From Rhodospirillales bacterium (GTDB taxonomy: Bacteria; Pseudomonadota; Alphaproteobacteria; Micavibrionales; UBA1664), in NCBI GenBank assembly GCA_023898805.1, contig CP060260.1, forward strand, positions 1 through 64,000: a DNA stretch of 64,000 bases, written 5' to 3'. The translations under genes and the position numbers were made by a program. Below the pieces are notes generated by a model. It made no database searches. It had not been told where the DNA came from and saw nothing but the letters and a program-made list of their open reading frames with translations. This document shows positions 60,281-64,000 of the stretch, piece after piece. The first letter of the stretch is position 1, and each line of letters starts with the position of its first letter.

Positions 60281-61675
60281 ATGTCTGAAAAATCCTACGA
60301 TGTCATCGTCATCGGCGCCGGCCCCGGCGGTTATGTCTGCGCCATTCGCGCGGCCCAGTTGGGCATGAAGGTCGCCGTCGTCGAAAAACGCGCGACTTTG
60401 GGCGGCACCTGCCTGAACGTGGGCTGCATTCCATCCAAGGCGCTGCTTTCCGCGTCCGAGAAATACGAGGCGGCAGGGCATCATTTCGCCGACATGGGCA
60501 TCAACGTCGCGGGTGTGAAAATCGATCTGCCAAAAATGATGGCTTTTAAATCCGGCGTCGTTTCCGACAACACCAAGGGCATCGAATTCCTGTTCAAAAA
60601 GAACAAGATCGACTGGCTGAAAGGGGAAGGGACCATCCCCGCCGCAGGGCAGGTCAAGGTCGGCGGCGAAACCTATGCCGCGAAACATATCGTCATCGCC
60701 ACCGGCTCCGACGTTGCGCCCTTGCGCGGGATCGAGATCGACGAAAAACGCATCGTGTCCTCGACCGGCGCGCTGGTATTGGAAAAAGTGCCGGAGCATC
60801 TGGTGGTGATCGGCGCGGGTGTGATCGGGCTTGAGCTTGGGACCGTCTGGCGCAGGCTGGGCGCGAAGGTGACGGTGATCGAATATCTCGACCGCATCCT
60901 GCCCGGCATGGACCTTGAAACGGCCAAGGCCGCCCAGCGCATCCTTGAAAAACAGGGCATGACCTTCAAACTGGCCAGCAAGGTCACGGGCGCCGAAAAC
61001 GGCAAAAAGGGTGTTATTTTAAGCGTCGAACCCGCCGCGGGCGGCAAGGCCGAAACCATTACCGGCGACGTCGTTCTGGTCGCCGTGGGGCGCAGACCGC
61101 ATACCGACAGCCTTGGTCTTGAACAAGCGGGCGTGAAACTGGACGATCGCGGCCGGGTGGATGTCGATGCGCATTTTCAAACCAGCGTGCCGGGCATCTA
61201 CGCCATCGGCGACGTCATCCGCGGCGCGATGCTGGCCCACAAGGCCGAGGACGAGGGCGTGGTTCTGGCCGAAATTCTGGCGGGGCAAAGCGGCCATATC
61301 GATTACGACGCCATTCCGGGCGTGGTCTATACATGGCCCGAAATCGCCAGCGTCGGTAAAACCGAGGAACAGCTTAAAGAGGCGGGCATCGCCTATAAAT
61401 CCGGCAAATTTCCCTTCATGGCCAATGGCCGCGCGCGCGCCATGGCCGCGACCGACGGCTTCGTCAAGATTCTGGCCGACGCCAAAACCGACCGCGTGCT
61501 TGGCGTCCACATTCTGGGGCCGGAGGCCGGAACGATGATCGCCGAATGCGTGCTGGCCATGGAATTCGGCGCCTCGGCCGAGGATATCGCCCGCACCTGC
61601 CACGCGCACCCCACGCTGAACGAAGTGGTCAAGGAAGCTGCGCTGGCCGTCGACGGCCGCCCGCTGCATATCTAG
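60281..61675 (+). CDS. lpd: Dihydrolipoyl dehydrogenase
   Basis: A 464-residue FAD enzyme, the E3 component of 2-oxoacid dehydrogenase complexes. The start is ATG 60281, giving MSEKSYDVIVIGAGPGGYVC. The redox pair is Cys44/Cys49 in GGTCLNVGCIPSK, the NAD site is LVVIGAGVIGLELGTVW, FAD motif YAIGDVIRGAMLAHKAEDEG, and the catalytic His is in CHAHPTLNEVVKEAAL. No E1 or E2 gene lies in the window. Confidence 0.96.
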   Translation: MSEKSYDVIVIGAGPGGYVCAIRAAQLGMKVAVVEKRATLGGTCLNVGCIPSKALLSASEKYEAAGHHFADMGINVAGVKIDLPKMMAFKSGVVSDNTKGIEFLFKKNKIDWLKGEGTIPAAGQVKVGGETYAAKHIVIATGSDVAPLRGIEIDEKRIVSSTGALVLEKVPEHLVVIGAGVIGLELGTVWRRLGAKVTVIEYLDRILPGMDLETAKAAQRILEKQGMTFKLASKVTGAENGKKGVILSVEPAAGGKAETITGDVVLVAVGRRPHTDSLGLEQAGVKLDDRGRVDVDAHFQTSVPGIYAIGDVIRGAMLAHKAEDEGVVLAEILAGQSGHIDYDAIPGVVYTWPEIASVGKTEEQLKEAGIAYKSGKFPFMANGRARAMAATDGFVKILADAKTDRVLGVHILGPEAGTMIAECVLAMEFGASAEDIARTCHAHPTLNEVVKEAALAVDGRPLHI

Positions 61676-61747
61676 GGGCGAGGGCGCGCGCTCCTTCCAC
61701 CGGCAGGAATTTGCTTTCCCGCACCGGTTGCTTTATGACAATAGCCC

Positions 61748-62104
61748 ATGCCTGTGAAACAGCCCAGCGCGGCCGACGCCTTTCGCGCATCCGTCGCGCC
61801 TGAATATAACGCGCTTCTGGCCCTGTCCCGTGCCTTGCAGGACAAAGTGCCGCCGGGGACAGGCTGGAATAACTCGGTCCACGGCAGGCTTGCACACTGC
61901 CTGAACGGGGCGCTGGGCAACGTCCAGATTGCCCAGAACATCGAAGGCCTGCGTCTGACCGAATCCTCGACCGAAAGCTATCTGATGCGTATCGAGGGGG
62001 CTGAAACCCAAGTCGAGCCAGCACTGCGCCCCGGCCCACATCTGCGTGCGCTGAAAAGCAAGCTAGCCGATTTTCTCAGTAACGCCGCTGTGCTTTCAGT
62101 CTAG
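61748..62104 (+). CDS. Hypothetical protein
   Basis: A 118-residue protein (MPVKQPSAADAFRASVAPEY...). It is moderately polar with short helices, has one cysteine and shows no signal, membrane helix or recognised motif. No clear ribosome-binding site precedes the ATG. Third positions are G/C-rich in the first half and mixed later. Function unknown. Confidence 0.5.
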   Translation: MPVKQPSAADAFRASVAPEYNALLALSRALQDKVPPGTGWNNSVHGRLAHCLNGALGNVQIAQNIEGLRLTESSTESYLMRIEGAETQVEPALRPGPHLRALKSKLADFLSNAAVLSV

Positions 62105-62222
62105 AAGTCCAGTTTTTGTGCCAGAATGAAAGGCGTTGAATCATATGACTGTCTGCCGGAAACCACGCGACCGACAACGAAAAATTGAGATTATGAAAAC
62201 ACTGTGATAGTGTCGGCGCGCA

Positions 62223-62861
62223 ATGCCTACGCCAGCTAAAAACCTCGTCGCGCAATTTCACAACGGCTCCGGGCCGCACCTGAAAAAATTGCGCGAGATC
62301 GCCAAAAAAGCGGCAGATATTCCTCTCATCATCACCCATGTTGGTAAGATTACAGAGCAGGCAGCTTCCGCAGGCAAAAGTCGTGACATCTACGCCCTTT
62401 GGAAAACTGTCGACGACGCTATTTTTTGGATCACGAACGAGCCGATCCCCGGCGCATACGGCGCGCAGAGCCAGTTATTCAAAGCGTTATCCCAATTTCA
62501 GAGGTTCATGGACGACATCACAGCCAGACCACGCGATCCGCTCTGCGTAGCCTTCGCGCAGGCGACCGAACCTGAAATGCGAAACATCCTTACGCGCATA
62601 CGGCGCACGGCACCCTATGCCAGGGCTAAAACGCCAGCCGCCGAAGCGCGGCGCGACGCCTGCCATATCGCCGGGACGGTGGTTGCCGTCCTCCATAACG
62701 CCCACGCGGACCCGAAGGTGATTTCCCGCCTGCCTAGGGCGCTCAAATTTTACGCCGGCCGGCTTAATCAAATTTCAGATACGCCCACGGCTAGGTATTT
62801 TGAAGAACAGATCGCCGCAATCTCTCGTAAAACCGTAGGCATAAAGCCGCCATCGGCTTGA
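62223..62861 (+). CDS. Hypothetical protein
   Basis: A 212-residue basic, helical protein (MPTPAKNLVAQFHNGSGPHL...). Segments such as KKLREIAKKAADIPLIITHV and AQSQLFKALSQFQRFMDD suggest a helix bundle. It has no signal, membrane helix or known domain. Codon use is less biased than in lpd or DUF484, which could reflect later acquisition. It is flanked by gaps of about 110-120 bases on both sides. Confidence 0.55.
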   Translation: MPTPAKNLVAQFHNGSGPHLKKLREIAKKAADIPLIITHVGKITEQAASAGKSRDIYALWKTVDDAIFWITNEPIPGAYGAQSQLFKALSQFQRFMDDITARPRDPLCVAFAQATEPEMRNILTRIRRTAPYARAKTPAAEARRDACHIAGTVVAVLHNAHADPKVISRLPRALKFYAGRLNQISDTPTARYFEEQIAAISRKTVGIKPPSA

Positions 62862-62970
62862 GCCACGCGACGAATAGCCTGAGGCTCCGCGTATGGTTGT
62901 TTCTTGGTCTTGTGACGGCGCAAATCATGATACCCTGTGATTTGTTGACTCCAGCAAGCCTTCCAGCGCC

Positions 62971-63675
62971 ATGATGACCGAAACAAAAACACCCGCCGAT
63001 AGCCTCAAGGAAAAAGACATCCTCGCCTGGCTCAAGGCCAACCCCCATTTTCTCCAGCGCCACCCCGACGTGCTTGAACACATGCACCCGCCCAAGGAGG
63101 ACATGGGCAAGGGCGTCGCCGATTTTCAGCATTACATGGTCGAACGCCTGAAGCGCGACCGCGATGCCATCACCGAAACGACCCGCGACCTGATCGAGGT
63201 CAGCCGCGTCAACATGAACAGCGTCACCCGCATCCAGCAGGCGACCCTGAAACTGCTGGAAGCCCGCAATTTCATCCAGTTCATTCAGGCCATCACCATG
63301 GATCTTGCGACGATTTTGGATGTCGACGTGGCGGTATTGGTGGTCGAAAGCAACGGGAACGACATTCCAAACATCCACGCCTCCGGCATCCGGGTGGTGC
63401 CCGCCGGCACCATCGCCCAGTGGATGCAGGGCAAAACCGCGCTTTTGCAAGGCGACATTGAAGGAACGGAAGCGATATACGGCGGCGCCGCGCGTCTTGT
63501 CCGTTCACAGTCCGTTTTGCGCGTCGATATTTCGATGCAGACGCCCCCGGCGGTACTTTGCTTCGGTTCCCGCGATCCGGAAATGTTCCGCGACGGACAG
63601 GGGACGGAGCTTGTGTCCTTCCTCGCGCGCGTTGTCGAACGCATGTTTCGGCTGTGGCTGGATATCCCGGCCTAG
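62971..63675 (+). CDS. DUF484 family protein
   Basis: A 234-residue protein of the DUF484 (GAF-like) family. It opens with LKEKDILAWLKANPHFLQRH and PDVLEHM, the family hallmark, then a helical linker (ERLKRDRDAITETTRDLIEV) and a GAF-like C-terminal half. DUF484 genes commonly precede xerC in Proteobacteria, as here, but the function is not established. The start is ATG 62971 or the adjacent 62974. Its end overlaps the xerC start by 22 bases. Confidence 0.9.
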   Translation: MMTETKTPADSLKEKDILAWLKANPHFLQRHPDVLEHMHPPKEDMGKGVADFQHYMVERLKRDRDAITETTRDLIEVSRVNMNSVTRIQQATLKLLEARNFIQFIQAITMDLATILDVDVAVLVVESNGNDIPNIHASGIRVVPAGTIAQWMQGKTALLQGDIEGTEAIYGGAARLVRSQSVLRVDISMQTPPAVLCFGSRDPEMFRDGQGTELVSFLARVVERMFRLWLDIPA

Positions 63676-64000
63676 AGGGGTTTGCCGCCCCGGACCTTCA
63701 GGATGCGGTCGCCGCGTGGCTTTCCGCGCTTGAAACCGAACGCCACCTTTCGCGCCATACCCTGCGCGCCTATCAAGGCGACATTCACCGCTTTCTGACC
63801 TACCTTGCCGCCCATCTGGGCGAGCCCGTCGCCCTGCGCCATATCGCCGACGCGCCCTTGCGTGATTTTCGCGGCTATCTTTCGCGCCGCGCGATGGACG
63901 GCGCGGGCAATACTTCCCGCGCGCGCGCGCTTTCGTCCCTGCGCACGTTCTTCAAATGGCTCGATAAAGGCGGCATCCTGCACAACCCCGCGCTGCGCCT
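63654..64000 (+). CDS. xerC: Tyrosine recombinase XerC, N-terminal part
   Basis: The first 115 or so residues of a site-specific recombinase that resolves chromosome dimers at dif; the rest lies past the right edge. It is read from GTG 63654, within the DUF484 end. The core-binding domain is clear: LSALETERHLSRHTLRAYQG, DIHRFLTYLA, then the RAMDGAGNTSRARALSSLRT and FFKWL helices. The catalytic Arg-His-Arg-Tyr domain is not visible, so XerC rather than XerD is inferred from the DUF484 neighbour. Confidence 0.88.
   Translation, partial: MAGYPGLEGFAAPDLQDAVAAWLSALETERHLSRHTLRAYQGDIHRFLTYLAAHLGEPVALRHIADAPLRDFRGYLSRRAMDGAGNTSRARALSSLRTFFKWLDKGGILHNPALR

Overview
This window comes from a GC-rich alphaproteobacterial chromosome. 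Gene content and order support that placement: rlpA / D,D-carboxypeptidase / tmk / holB / metG / tatD / MBL hydrolase; dgt or argS / SPOR / nagZ / scpA / scpB / tatABC; carA / yqeY / dnaG / rpoD; ssb / uvrA; and DUF484 / xerC. The family cannot be fixed from sequence alone. No prophage, insertion sequence, CRISPR array or rRNA operon was seen. Two tRNAs are present: Ser(UGA) and Leu(CAA).

Layout. 1-4.65 kb: the 5' part of pepN, a YeiH-type membrane protein, obgE and the rpmA/rplU ribosomal pair, with a SemiSWEET-like gene on the opposite strand. 4.9-8 kb: a low-complexity secreted protein, a MliC-type lysozyme inhibitor, an HD-domain protein, tRNA-Ser, a DUF218 protein and a small orphan. 8-17.3 kb: cell-wall enzymes (MltB, RlpA, PBP5/6) running into tmk-holB-metG-tatD-MBL, with two orphans inserted before tatD. 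17.5-21.3 kb: orphans, xthA, a LemA/TPM pair and an ErpA-type protein. 21.3-33.7 kb: a long plus-strand run covering dNTP hydrolysis, arginyl-tRNA synthesis, peptidoglycan recycling, condensin, Tat export, zapE, glmM, a ThiD-like kinase and an esterase. 33.7-36.2 kb: a pair of related small membrane proteins, an HNH protein and a GNAT. 36.2-41.8 kb: carA, yqeY, dnaG, rpoD. 41.9-45.9 kb: orphans, an intergenic repeat region, an ELM1-like protein, trxB and tRNA-Leu. 46-50.7 kb: ssb, a DUF2059 protein and uvrA.

The most unusual part is 50.7-60.2 kb. It holds two large minus-strand proteins of unknown function that look like diverged paralogues. After ugd come a minus-strand operon (deaminase-like protein plus I78 protease-inhibitor lipoprotein), a divergent yeast-type cytosine deaminase, and a 975-residue protein. 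That protein joins a Ham1/ITPase-like region to a LOG-type nucleotide phosphoribohydrolase domain. It has its own strong promoter, whose -10 box lies inside a palindrome. Read together, these activities could take (d)NTPs to NMPs, NMPs to free bases and cytosine to uracil. This is an inferred nucleotide clean-up or nucleotide-depletion locus and has not been tested. The window closes with lpd, two orphans, DUF484 and the start of xerC.

Start sites were chosen from ribosome-binding sites, family start positions and gene overlaps. Most function calls rest on motifs recognised by eye; no database search was run.
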